Below are positions 19,176 to 28,390 of a DNA stretch of 64,000 bases, in pieces; position 1 is the stretch's first letter, and every line of letters begins with the position of its first letter. The notes beneath the pieces are model-generated. The model was not told where the DNA came from. It was given only the letters and a program-made list of their open reading frames with translations, and did no database searches. The translations under genes were made by a program, and so were the position numbers. This DNA is from Sulfurovum sp. TSL6 (lineage in GTDB: Bacteria > Campylobacterota > Campylobacteria > Campylobacterales > Sulfurovaceae), in the NCBI RefSeq assembly GCF_019972115.1, contig NZ_BPFJ01000001.1:1-64000 (forward strand), written 5' to 3'.

Positions 19176-19972
19176 ATAAATTGATTAGTATCATTGTATT
19201 GGCACTGATGGTCACCTCTGCACATGCAATAGAAATCGAATTAAGCGGTTCTGTGATCTCTGATAATCAAAAGATGATCACCAGCCGTTATATGGGTTAT
19301 GTAAAACATATGGCTGTGTCTGAGGGTGACATAGTGAAGAAGGGACAACTTCTTTATGAGATAGATTCAAAAGAGATAGAGTCTGCAGAGAGACAAGTGG
19401 ATCTGGCTATTTCTCAAGCCAGGCTTTCTCTGCAGATGAATAAAAATCAATATAATAATGTGCTTACCAACCTTGCAAGACATGAAAGACTTTATAAGAA
19501 GAAAATGGTTTCCAAATATGAGTTTGAAATGTTGCAACTTTCTGCTAAAAATCTTAAAGATATGGTTACCATTGCCGAACAACAGGTGAAACAAGCATTG
19601 GCTAAAAAAGATGAAGTCTTAAATCAGTACAATTATTTGAAGATCCATGCACCAAATGATGGGGTTATTGTCGATAAACGCCTGAATGAAGGAGAAATGG
19701 CAATTCCCGGTATGCCGGCAGTTACGTTAACTGATTTGAGTAGATTGACCATCGTAGCAGAAGTGAGTGAAACACAATTAAAATACATACATCTAGGTAA
19801 AAAAGCTGATATCTCGATACCTTCTATCGGTTTTAGCACGGTGGGTGAAATCACTTCTATTATCCCAAGTTCAAACCCCATGACACACAAGTTTAAGATC
19901 AAAATAAAATTTGATAGGAAGAAGAGTTCTTCTGTTTATCCTGGTATGTATACCAAAATTATGATCAAGTAG
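19172..19972 (+). CDS. RND efflux periplasmic adaptor (HlyD/AcrA family)
   Basis: A 266-residue membrane-fusion protein linking the inner-membrane pump to the TolC channel. Signal peptide NKLISIIVLALMVTSAHA with no lipobox cysteine, so probably a soluble periplasmic adaptor. A first lipoyl half (MAVSEGDIVKKGQLLYEID) is followed by a helical hairpin (about 70-150) and a second lipoyl half (YLKIHAPNDGVIVDKRLNEGE). The beta-barrel has IPSIGFSTVGEITSIIPSSNPMTHKFKI and the end is YPGMYTKIMIK. It is short for the family. A clear paralogue lies at 32479-33291. GGGGGAAA is the RBS. Confidence 0.88.
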   Translation: MNKLISIIVLALMVTSAHAIEIELSGSVISDNQKMITSRYMGYVKHMAVSEGDIVKKGQLLYEIDSKEIESAERQVDLAISQARLSLQMNKNQYNNVLTNLARHERLYKKKMVSKYEFEMLQLSAKNLKDMVTIAEQQVKQALAKKDEVLNQYNYLKIHAPNDGVIVDKRLNEGEMAIPGMPAVTLTDLSRLTIVAEVSETQLKYIHLGKKADISIPSIGFSTVGEITSIIPSSNPMTHKFKIKIKFDRKKSSSVYPGMYTKIMIK

Positions 19973-19975
19973 GCA

Positions 19976-21616
19976 ATGATGGAAAATAAACAAGCCTATG
20001 AAATAGTCAATATAGCAGGAAGACTTGCAAAAAGTTTTTTACGTAATCCATTAACAATAGTTCTGGGTGCAATGTTACTATTGATTGGATATATAGCACT
20101 CACTACAATGCCCAGAGAAGAGGATCCACAAATTGCTATATCTGGCGGTGCTGTGATCGTTGCAATGCCAGGGGCAACACCCAAAGAAGTTGAAAATATC
20201 ATTATAAATCCATTAGAACGTAAATTGCGTGAAATACGCGGGATAGAACATATCTATGGTATGGCTATGGACAATGTAGGTATCGTGAATGTCATGTACT
20301 ACATTGGTGAAGATAGAGAAGATTCAAATTTAAAGCTCTATGACAAAGTGATGCAAAATATGGATCTTATGCCTAAGGGTGTCATGCAACCTAGTGTCAA
20401 ACCCTTTGATATTGATATCGATATCCCGATCGTTACGGTGGCATTTTATCCAAAAACAAAAAGCACTATAGATGAAGTTAAACTTTTTGAAATGGTCAGA
20501 AAAGTCCAGCAAAAAATAAATGCCGTTGACAATGTGGCTAAAACAACACTGAAAGGCGAGAGAAAAGCACAGTACAATATTGAGGTTGATATGGGGAAAC
20601 TTTCAGCCTATCACCTCTCTTTGGGACAGATCATGCAGGCAGTACAATCTTTGGCTGTTTCGGTACCTGATGTAAAGGGTAGAACAACAAAGAATCATTT
20701 AGTGATATTTGGTGTCAAAAATGCCATTGAAAGTATAGATGATGTAGGGAATGTGATCGTAGCACAGTATATGGGGTCACCGATCTACCTCAAAGATGTT
20801 GCGAAGGTAACCGAGGGCGTGGATACACAAAATTTTCAAACGGCAAAGATTTTATTGAAAGCAGACATGCATCATGAAAAGAGTGTAGATCATCAATCGG
20901 TACAGGTCAAATCACGTTTGAGTGAAGAGAAAAATCAAATTACACTGACCGTTGCAAAACTTGCTGGAACCAATGCAGTATTTGTTGCTGAGGATGTACT
21001 TGAGGTCCTTCAAAGCTATGAACATGAATTTGAAAAGTTAGGTATTGGATATCTTATTACGAGAAACTATGGTGTCCGGGCAAATGAAGCTGTAAATGAA
21101 TTGATGCATCACTTGATCATTACGATCGTGATCATTGCTTTAATGTTGGTTTTCGCTTTAGGTTGGAGAGAATCTATCATTGTTACATTTACTGTACCAG
21201 CCATTTTGGCAGTCACACTGTTTACTGCATGGATGACGGGTCAGACGATGAACAGGATCACACTCTTTGCACTCTTGTTATCCTTGGGATTGCTGGTAGA
21301 TGCTGCTATTATCGTGATTGAAAATATTCACAGACATTTACATAGCCATGGCGTTGAAGCCAAAGAGATGGATGAACTTTTAGTTGAAGCAACGGATGAG
21401 ATAGGTGCACCGACGAATATAGCAACATTGGCTATTATCTTAACGATGGTTCCCATGGCATTTGTTGGAGGGATGATGGGATCCTTCATGAAACCTATCC
21501 CCTATAATGTACCAGTCGCATTGATCGCTTCATTATTTGTAGCCTATATCTTTACGCCTTATTTGAGTTTAAAGCTATTGAAAAAGCCAGATCATCATGA
21601 TGAAGGATCAAAATAA
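19976..21616 (+). CDS. RND efflux permease, N-terminal half
   Basis: 546 residues corresponding to the first half of an AcrB-type pump. TM1 (IVLGAMLLLIGYIALTTM) is followed by MPREEDPQI, the porter domain (PN1/PN2 and half of the docking domain), and TM2-TM6. The TM4 proton-relay segment reads GLLVDAAIIVIENIHRH, with one Asp where AcrB has two, as in heavy-metal and some other RND pumps. The protein ends just after TM6 in a short hydrophilic tail. Its TAA overlaps the ATG of the next gene (TAATG). Together the two ORFs equal one normal RND protein of about 1,120 residues. Confidence 0.88.
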   Translation: MMENKQAYEIVNIAGRLAKSFLRNPLTIVLGAMLLLIGYIALTTMPREEDPQIAISGGAVIVAMPGATPKEVENIIINPLERKLREIRGIEHIYGMAMDNVGIVNVMYYIGEDREDSNLKLYDKVMQNMDLMPKGVMQPSVKPFDIDIDIPIVTVAFYPKTKSTIDEVKLFEMVRKVQQKINAVDNVAKTTLKGERKAQYNIEVDMGKLSAYHLSLGQIMQAVQSLAVSVPDVKGRTTKNHLVIFGVKNAIESIDDVGNVIVAQYMGSPIYLKDVAKVTEGVDTQNFQTAKILLKADMHHEKSVDHQSVQVKSRLSEEKNQITLTVAKLAGTNAVFVAEDVLEVLQSYEHEFEKLGIGYLITRNYGVRANEAVNELMHHLIITIVIIALMLVFALGWRESIIVTFTVPAILAVTLFTAWMTGQTMNRITLFALLLSLGLLVDAAIIVIENIHRHLHSHGVEAKEMDELLVEATDEIGAPTNIATLAIILTMVPMAFVGGMMGSFMKPIPYNVPVALIASLFVAYIFTPYLSLKLLKKPDHHDEGSK

Positions 21617-23340
21617 TGAAAAATCTTGAAAGTTTTATTTATGATATTCTTGATGACAAGTCAAAGAAAAAACTGGTGATCATTTTAACAGCTGCAGCAT
21701 TTTTCTTAGCACTTTTAATGTTCCCGACCAAATTGGTCCTGGCAAAAATGTTGCCGGGAAAAAGTGATAATACATTTTCTGTTTATATTGATACACCTAC
21801 GGGTTCATCGATAGAGCAGACAAAAGCTGTGAGTGACTGTGTGATCGATTTTCTAAAACAAGAAGATGAAGTGATGAATATAGAGCTTTTCTTGGGACAA
21901 GGTATTCCACTGGATTATGCAGGTCTAGTCAAAGGCGCGAGTATGAAACGTACTGAAAATGTTTCAGAAATAGCTGTGAACCTTACAGATAAGCATCATC
22001 GTGAAGAACCCTCATTTCTTATGGTGAAACGTTTAAGACCTAAGATTCAGGCTGAATGTACCTCTTTAACAAGAGGTACGAACATTAAATTTGTAGAGCA
22101 GCCATCCGGACCTCCCACATTGGCATCTGTTGTTGTTGAAGTACATGGTGATGATATGGAAAAAATAAGAGATCTCGCTGTAGATGTAGCAGATGTTCTC
22201 TCCCAAACAGAAGGGTTGGTTGATATTGATCTTATGGCAGATGAAAAATATGAAAGATATGAACTTATACCTGACAAAGAAAAAGTTGTTAGAAGCGGTC
22301 TAGGTGTCGGTCAAGTAAACAATATCATCTATCTTGCTTTTGAAGGTAAGGTCATAGCGCATAAGAATTCTCAAAATTCACCGGACCAGATACCTATATT
22401 TTTGGTATTGGATAATAGCAGTAAGAAGTTATCTGTATCCAATGAAGATGCATTGCAAAGCAAACTTTCTTCATTGAATTTAATGAATAAGAAGGGGATG
22501 ATGGTCCCATTAAGTGAAGTGGTTACGATTCGCAAAGTGAAGTCAAACCCTATGATCATGCATAAAGATCTTTCTCGTATGGTGAATGTGATCGCTGAAA
22601 CCGATATGGTTTCACAGGTCTATCCTCTTTTGGAGGCACGCAGTATGATGCTTGAAAAATTTGAAAAAGATTATAGGATTACAAAAGCAGGATTATCAAC
22701 CTATATGTTTGATTTTACTTTAGAAGACAAACAAACCCATGAAAAATTTCTCATACGTTGGGATGGTGAAATGAAAGTGACACTTGATACTTTTAGAGAC
22801 CTGGGTGCTGCATTTATCGCTGCATTGATACTGATCTTCTTGTTATTGGTCATTTATTATAAGAGTTTTGCAATCAGCGGTATTGTACTACTAGGTTCAT
22901 TCCTTTCCCTTATAGGGGTTATTATAGGACACTGGGTAGCAAACTGGTTTACTTCTGAGACTTTCTTCCTGACTGCTACTTCTCTTATTGGTTTTATCGC
23001 ATTGATAGGGATAAGTTCACGAAATTCATTGCTTCTTATAGATTTTGCGAAGTCTTTAATGGAGATTGAAGGTATCAAAAAACGTAGAGCTATTGCCATT
23101 GCAGCAGCAACCAGAGCAAAACCTATTGCTTTGACTGCCGTTGCCATTATTTTAGGTTCTGCATTGCTTGCAGGGGATCCGGTGTTTGGTGGGCTTGGTG
23201 TTGCGCTTATTTCGGGTACCGTTGCGGCAGTATTTGTTTCACTTCTTTTTATTCCGGTACTGATGGATAATGCAAAAGCGATGGATTTTGAACCCATTGA
23301 TCATTCAAAAGCACATCGCAACATTGCTATCACTAAGTAA
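21616..23340 (+). CDS. RND efflux permease, C-terminal half
   Basis: 574 residues corresponding to the second half of an AcrB-type pump. It has a short cytoplasmic start, TM7 (LVIILTAAAFFLALLMF), the PC1/PC2 porter domain starting NTFSVYIDTPTGSSIEQT, and TM8-TM12. TM10 reads GISSRNSLLLIDFAKS, with Arg at the position of the AcrB relay Lys940. The gene begins inside the stop codon of the N-terminal half, so translation is coupled. The break falls exactly in the cytoplasmic TM6-TM7 loop and neither half is degraded, so it looks like a genuine two-gene pump rather than a recent frameshift. Confidence 0.88.
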   Translation: MKNLESFIYDILDDKSKKKLVIILTAAAFFLALLMFPTKLVLAKMLPGKSDNTFSVYIDTPTGSSIEQTKAVSDCVIDFLKQEDEVMNIELFLGQGIPLDYAGLVKGASMKRTENVSEIAVNLTDKHHREEPSFLMVKRLRPKIQAECTSLTRGTNIKFVEQPSGPPTLASVVVEVHGDDMEKIRDLAVDVADVLSQTEGLVDIDLMADEKYERYELIPDKEKVVRSGLGVGQVNNIIYLAFEGKVIAHKNSQNSPDQIPIFLVLDNSSKKLSVSNEDALQSKLSSLNLMNKKGMMVPLSEVVTIRKVKSNPMIMHKDLSRMVNVIAETDMVSQVYPLLEARSMMLEKFEKDYRITKAGLSTYMFDFTLEDKQTHEKFLIRWDGEMKVTLDTFRDLGAAFIAALILIFLLLVIYYKSFAISGIVLLGSFLSLIGVIIGHWVANWFTSETFFLTATSLIGFIALIGISSRNSLLLIDFAKSLMEIEGIKKRRAIAIAAATRAKPIALTAVAIILGSALLAGDPVFGGLGVALISGTVAAVFVSLLFIPVLMDNAKAMDFEPIDHSKAHRNIAITK

Positions 23341-23349
23341 CCTTCTTTG

Positions 23350-23368
23350 GGCACCTCTTCAGGGTGCC
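23350..23368 (+). terminator. Hairpin ending the efflux operon
   Basis: GGCACC (23350-23355) pairs with GGTGCC (23363-23368) across a short loop, 10 bp after the permease stop. A weak T-rich stretch follows. Confidence 0.45.
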
Positions 23369-23394
23369 ACTGCAACCTTTTACCAAGCATTTGC

Positions 23395-23400
23395 TATAAT
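23395..23400 (+). promoter_or_regulatory. -10 box for efp
   Basis: TATAAT in TTTGCTATAATCACCC, 25 bp before the efp ATG, with RBS AAGGAG at 23415. Confidence 0.65.
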
Positions 23401-23425
23401 CACCCATAATTTTTAAGGAGCTACA

Positions 23426-23992
23426 ATGGCTACAATTGGAATGGGTGATATCAAAAAAGGTACAAGACTCGAAATTACAGGAAACCCGTATAAAGTTACA
23501 GATTTTCAGCATGTTAAACCAGGTAAAGGTGCAGCATTTGTACGTATGAAGATCAAAAATCTTGCTACAGGTAAAACGATCGAAAAGACAGTACATGCAG
23601 GTGATAAATTTGATGTACCGGAACTTGAACAAAAAACGATGCAATATCTTTATGATGATGGTGAAATGCTTCAATTCATGGATACAACAACATTTGAACA
23701 GATCGGGCTTACGCATGAGCAGGTAGGTAAAGATACGTTTGATTTTATGATAGATGGTATGGAGGCTGAAGTTCTGTTTCACGGAGGTAAAGCTATTTCC
23801 GTTGAAATACCACAAACTGTGGTACTTAAAATCGTAGATACACCACCTAACTTCAAAGGTGACTCACAAGGTGGAAAAAAACCGGCTACACTTGAAAGTG
23901 GTGCTGTGGTACAAGTACCTTTCCATGTTCTTGAAGGTGAAATGATCAAAGTGGATACTGTTGAGGGTAAATATTTGGAGAAAGCCAAATAA
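23426..23992 (+). CDS. efp: Elongation factor P
   Basis: Relieves ribosome stalling at polyproline. 188 residues, three OB-like domains. Lys34 in [11 protein letters not shown] sits at the site modified by EpmA (beta-lysylation) in other bacteria, so a lysine-modified EF-P is likely. The C-terminal signature region [16 protein letters not shown] is intact. Own promoter directly upstream and a strong shared hairpin downstream, so it is monocistronic. Confidence 0.97.
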   Translation: MATIGMGDIKKGTRLEITGNPYKVTDFQHVKPGKGAAFVRMKIKNLATGKTIEKTVHAGDKFDVPELEQKTMQYLYDDGEMLQFMDTTTFEQIGLTHEQVGKDTFDFMIDGMEAEVLFHGGKAISVEIPQTVVLKIVDTPPNFKGDSQGGKKPATLESGAVVQVPFHVLEGEMIKVDTVEGKYLEKAK

Positions 23993-24030
23993 AATATTTT
24001 CAAGTTGATCCTGAAAAAACTACGCTGAGA

Positions 24031-24067
24031 CTGAACGTACTTAAGAGTTACTCTTTAGTGCGTTCAG
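24031..24067. terminator. Strong bidirectional terminator hairpin
   Basis: A 17-bp stem running from CTGAACGTACTTAAGAG to CTCTTTAGTGCGTTCAG, with a TTA loop, one G-T pair and one mismatch. Lies between convergent efp and the DUF302-module gene and can serve both. Confidence 0.75.
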
Positions 24068-24083
24068 TTAGCGATCACTTCTT

Positions 24084-27000
24084 TTACTTTTTAAATACTT
24101 TCTCACAATCTTTTATCATGGCATCCGGTATGGTCGCAATGGTCATAAATTCAGACATTTGTAACATCGGATACATATAGGCGATATAATATTTGGGATC
24201 AAGTATCTTTGCTTTTCCATTCTCAATGAGAACAGGGTAAGGGAGCATTGCTGCATTGTTCCTACCAATTCTTCTTGTAAAGGTCCCGGTTCTTCTAGAG
24301 AGTTGAATACCGATCAGTGTTGAACCATTTTCCAGATCTTGTTTAAAAAGTACTTTATCGTTATTTTTAATTCTTTCTAGCAGATCATTACCAGAAGCTA
24401 CCTCGATCATATCTTCATAATGAGGCATACCATTCATAAATTGATATTTTGGCAATAGTTGGAATTTGAGTGCATCTTTCGAATTTTTTAATTTAGGGAA
24501 CTGTGTCATAAGTTTCACTAAAATCTTTTTGGCTGCTTTTTCATCAAAATCACTTTGTAAAAATCCTTTTGTCATATAAAGAGGATTGGTAATACTGGTC
24601 GTTTTATCTTTTGTATCCACAAGTACACGTAAGGATGCTATAAAGCCTCTATTTTCCTTACTTGCCATACTGACCAGTGATTTATCTGTAAAGACTACCG
24701 AAATGAGTGTTTTCTTTTTATCGACCGGAACAGAGGTCAAGACTTCAAACCCTGCTGCTCGAAGTTTTTCTTCTACGGTTTTTACATCTATAAATGGACC
24801 TCGAAGATATGCTGCTATCCTTCCCTGCGTTACTTCTCCGATCCTTGTATGGGTACTTTGTTTCAGTTTCTTTTTCTTATCAAACCTATGAGGTATATAG
24901 TTTGGTGGTATACGTTTTGAGAATTTAATGCTCCTATCTAATGTCTTTTTATTTTCTTCAGCATTAATACATACAGGTACTTCTGGTACCTCGGGTATAG
25001 GAATTTCTACCATACCATCTGCAGTTTTGATCTTTTGTACTTTTGCTATTTTGGATTTAGGTTCTAATATTGTTTTAAATGGTTGTTCTTTAGGTACAGC
25101 TATTTTGCTTACGTTTGTATCCTCTTTTATTTCAGCTTTGCATAAATCGGCTTGCAGTAGGGTATTCGTATTGGACGTTGCCTTCATTCCGAATGCAGTG
25201 AGGACCTCAGGTATTTCTTTGTCCAGTTTATTGATAAGTCCTACTCTCTTTTCATCAATGATATTTAAAGTCGTTGACCAGTTTTCAAGTCTTAACATAC
25301 CTACTACAAGTTTGTTTGAGCCTTTCTTACTATACACATACATGGTACAAGGCGCAAAAAGACCTGCCTCCGGGCGAGCCCCTTCATTATCAAACATGCT
25401 ATAGGAGAACCCTAAGTGACAAAGAGAATAGGTCCAGAAAGCATCATACCCTTCTAAGATCTCTTCAGCATCGTCCCTGCCTTCCATAAAATTATGGTAT
25501 CCGGCAATAAGATATCCTTTATTGATAAAGGCGAGTTCAAAACTATTTTGGAACTCTTCGAGAAATTCATCTAAGTCTTCAGGTGCTTCAAATGCATATG
25601 CAAAGTTATGCATACGATTTTCCGGAAGTGTTTTATAGGTGAGGTATGATTTTGTATATTTGAGCCCTTTAGCTCTGAATTCTGCTTCTACTTTTGCATT
25701 AAGTGGTTTTATTGAGTCTACAAATGTCTCTCTGACTTTTTTGTCTTCTATCCCTATCATATCCAAGAAGGCTTTCGGCATGATATGACCGACATGTGTC
25801 CTATTTTCATCCAATTTTTTGTAGATCAGCATATTGAATGGAGCAGTCGATGCTATACGGGGGTCGATATTAAGCAGCGGTAATATCACTTTGTCATTGA
25901 CAACAGATAAAAAGCTCAGTGTATCCAATACGGTTGAACCATACTTCTCTTCATACTGATCATTGACTCTATGATGTGGATCTGTGACTTCATAATTGAT
26001 TGTTTTTAGCTCCTCTAAAATGATCGTCTTGTACGGGTTTTCCACATTACCTTCTAGTGTGTACATGACGGCTAGGGCATTGTCAGGCACAGGTATCTCT
26101 TGTACAATCGTTTGTTTGACCTTTAGAGGCTCTTTGTTAGGAACTGTTTTGGTTGCTACTACAGTTTTTTTAGCCTTTGATACTGGAACTGAAAGTACTT
26201 TGGGTCTTTCTTTAAGTGGATTGACATTGGAAACAGCTGTCATGCCATAGGTCGTAAGAATTTCAGGTATTTCTCTATCAAGTTGTTCTACAAGAGCAAC
26301 TCTTTCTTTATCTGTAATATTCAGGGTATCAGACCAGTTATGCAGTCTATACATTCCAACGACAAGTTTATTGGTTCCTTTTTTGATATACATATACATC
26401 GTACAAGGCGCAAACATACCTGCCTCCGGACGAGCTCCTTCATTGTCAAACATATGGTATGAGAACTTTAGGTGACAAAGAGAATAGGTCCAAAAAGCAT
26501 CATAACCTGAGAGTATCTCCTCCGCATCATCCGTAGATTCCATGAAGTTATGGTATCCGGCGATGAGATATCCTTTGTCAATAAAGGCAAGTTCAAAACT
26601 ATTTTGTAATTCACTGATAAAATCATCCATATCTTCAGGTACTTCAAATGCATATTCGAAATTGATCATTCTTTGTTCAGGAAGTCTTTTATACGGCATG
26701 TACGATTTTTGACCGCCTAATTCTTCTGCGATTAATCTATCCAGAGATGTAAATGTAGCCGTAAACGTCTCTCTGACCTCTTTGTCTTCTATGCCTAATA
26801 TATCTAACATTATTTTAGGCATGAGGTGTCCCACGTGTGTTTTATTTTCATCAAGTTTTTTATGTATGAGCATATTGAATGGTGCAAAACCTGCAATACG
26901 CGGGTCAATGTTCAGCAGTGGCAAAATAACTTCATCATTGACTACAGGCATAAAACTGAGTACATTAAGCACCGTTGAACCATACTTGGTTTCATACTGG

Positions 27001-27227
27001 TCATTGACCCTTTTGTGTGGATCTGTGAGTTGAAAACCTATATTTTTTAACTTTTTCTCCATAAGGGCATTATATTTTTCCTCTATATTGCAATCAATCG
27101 TATAGAAGACTGCGAGTGCATCATCATTTGCAGCTGTTGTAGAAGTGCTTTCCTGTGTGGCAGTAGCAAAAAGAAGAGCAGGAAGAAATAGAGCACAATA
27201 GAGCATGAGATTTTTAATGTTATTCAC
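24084..27227 (-). CDS. Large exported protein with duplicated DUF302-like modules
   Basis: About 1,047 residues from the GTG at 27227, preceded by AAAGGA; a longer form from ATG 27290 adds 21 residues. N-terminal signal peptide ends near LLFATA. Two ~310-residue modules (about 35-345 and 375-695) are very similar to each other, sharing for example DPHKRVNDQYE-type, NSFELAFI-KGYLIAGYHNFME and EGARPEAG-FAPCTMY blocks. Each module appears to contain two DUF302-like halves. A linker rich in Lys/Glu/Pro/Val follows, then a divergent third region (about 810-1047, RGPFIDVKTVEEKLRAAGFE). The function is unknown. Conserved Cys in FAPCTMY is seen in both modules. Upstream on the same strand lies the repeat-protein gene array. 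Confidence 0.75.
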   Translation of the reverse strand: MNNIKNLMLYCALFLPALLFATATQESTSTTAANDDALAVFYTIDCNIEEKYNALMEKKLKNIGFQLTDPHKRVNDQYETKYGSTVLNVLSFMPVVNDEVILPLLNIDPRIAGFAPFNMLIHKKLDENKTHVGHLMPKIMLDILGIEDKEVRETFTATFTSLDRLIAEELGGQKSYMPYKRLPEQRMINFEYAFEVPEDMDDFISELQNSFELAFIDKGYLIAGYHNFMESTDDAEEILSGYDAFWTYSLCHLKFSYHMFDNEGARPEAGMFAPCTMYMYIKKGTNKLVVGMYRLHNWSDTLNITDKERVALVEQLDREIPEILTTYGMTAVSNVNPLKERPKVLSVPVSKAKKTVVATKTVPNKEPLKVKQTIVQEIPVPDNALAVMYTLEGNVENPYKTIILEELKTINYEVTDPHHRVNDQYEEKYGSTVLDTLSFLSVVNDKVILPLLNIDPRIASTAPFNMLIYKKLDENRTHVGHIMPKAFLDMIGIEDKKVRETFVDSIKPLNAKVEAEFRAKGLKYTKSYLTYKTLPENRMHNFAYAFEAPEDLDEFLEEFQNSFELAFINKGYLIAGYHNFMEGRDDAEEILEGYDAFWTYSLCHLGFSYSMFDNEGARPEAGLFAPCTMYVYSKKGSNKLVVGMLRLENWSTTLNIIDEKRVGLINKLDKEIPEVLTAFGMKATSNTNTLLQADLCKAEIKEDTNVSKIAVPKEQPFKTILEPKSKIAKVQKIKTADGMVEIPIPEVPEVPVCINAEENKKTLDRSIKFSKRIPPNYIPHRFDKKKKLKQSTHTRIGEVTQGRIAAYLRGPFIDVKTVEEKLRAAGFEVLTSVPVDKKKTLISVVFTDKSLVSMASKENRGFIASLRVLVDTKDKTTSITNPLYMTKGFLQSDFDEKAAKKILVKLMTQFPKLKNSKDALKFQLLPKYQFMNGMPHYEDMIEVASGNDLLERIKNNDKVLFKQDLENGSTLIGIQLSRRTGTFTRRIGRNNAAMLPYPVLIENGKAKILDPKYYIAYMYPMLQMSEFMTIATIPDAMIKDCEKVFKK

Positions 27228-27357
27228 AGGGATCCTTTGAACAAGTATATTATATAGAATAGCACAGAATTTATAAATATAATAAATCAAAGTTATATAT
27301 TTTTTTTATAAGAGTGAAACGCTACCAAAAGTGACCGACATTTCAAAGAGATAAAAT

Positions 27358-27376
27358 AAGAAGGGACAACCTTCTT
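27358..27376 (-). terminator. Terminator after repeat-protein gene A
   Basis: AAGAAGG / CCTTCTT stem (7 bp) with a 5-nt loop, followed on the minus strand by ATTTTATC. It separates gene A from the DUF302-module gene. Confidence 0.6.
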
Positions 27377-27399
27377 ATTTATGCAGAATCAAGCATTCA

Positions 27400-28173
27400 C
27401 TAATCGTTGATTGTTTTAACAGAATCATTTAGATTTTCAGAAACAGACTTGACTGATTCTCTATTGTCATTGGAAGCAGTTTTCACTGCATCAGCTGTAT
27501 TTTCATTGACTGACTGAATAGAAGCTCTTGAATCACTAGAAATTGTTTTTGTAGAGTCAGTTGCATTTGTCGCTACTCTAGATATAGAATCTTTTGTATC
27601 ATTAGAGATTGTACTGGTTGAACTGTTCATATCATTTGAAACTGTTTTCACTGAATCTTTAGAGTCACTAGACACTGTTTGTACAGAATCACTTGAGTCA
27701 TTTGAAACTGTTTTCACCGAATCTTTAGAGTCATTAGAAACCGTTTGTACAGAATCTTTTGCATCTTTAGATACAGTAATTGTTGAGTCTTTCATATCAG
27801 TACTAAGGTTTGTACCACTCTCTTTCATATCAGAAGTGGTAGTTCGAAGGGAGTCTTTGGTATCAGTTGAAAGATCCGTCGTTGCTTTACTGAGATCAGA
27901 AGTGGTATTGACTTCCACTGTTTTAATGTCATCAGAGACTTTCATTGAAGTATCTTTAGCATCTTCACTGACATTTGTTACAGTTCTTTCAGCACTTTGT
28001 GTTGTTTCAACTGCACCGTCTTTCATAGTAGTCACAGAATCTTTTGCATCTTTACTCATACTGATAGCCGCTTCTTTCATATCTTTGAACATATCGTTAA
28101 AGTCAAAATCTGCTTGTACACTCGTTCCTAATAATACAGCCACTGCTGCAGACGTCGTGATCATTCTTTTCAT
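27400..28173 (-). CDS. Exported 11-residue-repeat protein A
   Basis: 257 residues, family not recognised. A signal peptide (KRMITTSAAVAVLLGTSVQA) is followed by a conserved block DFDFNDMFKDMKEAA. From there to the end the protein is a run of about 20 units of 11 residues, in register at the C-terminus: DSVQTVSNDSK, DSVKTVSNDSS, DSVQTVSSDSK and so on. Units are rich in Ser, Asp, Thr, Val, Lys and Asn, with no Cys or Trp. Hendecad periodicity suggests a long amphipathic or LEA-like helix. Its own leader (RBS GGGGAAG) and terminator indicate a single-gene transcript. Function unknown. Confidence 0.8.
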   Translation of the reverse strand: MKRMITTSAAVAVLLGTSVQADFDFNDMFKDMKEAAISMSKDAKDSVTTMKDGAVETTQSAERTVTNVSEDAKDTSMKVSDDIKTVEVNTTSDLSKATTDLSTDTKDSLRTTTSDMKESGTNLSTDMKDSTITVSKDAKDSVQTVSNDSKDSVKTVSNDSSDSVQTVSSDSKDSVKTVSNDMNSSTSTISNDTKDSISRVATNATDSTKTISSDSRASIQSVNENTADAVKTASNDNRESVKSVSENLNDSVKTIND

Positions 28174-28390
28174 TACTTCCCCTTGTATAAGTATTTATAA
28201 ATAAAAGATATCATTTATTATGTTAAATTAAACTTAATATTTTTTATATTATTAATAATAAATATTTATATATTAAACTATAGAATCATATTATTATAAA
28301 TGAAACTCGAATCATTATCATGATGAAAAGCAGGGTAGGAAAGCAACCTTTTATAGTGGTTTCCTATGATGAGGTGTACTATAATAGAGC

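Noticed and set aside
21610-21620. RND split as a simple frameshift pseudogene
   Set aside because: The two frames meet at a TAATG overlap in a natural domain boundary, and both flanking sequences are intact and non-redundant.
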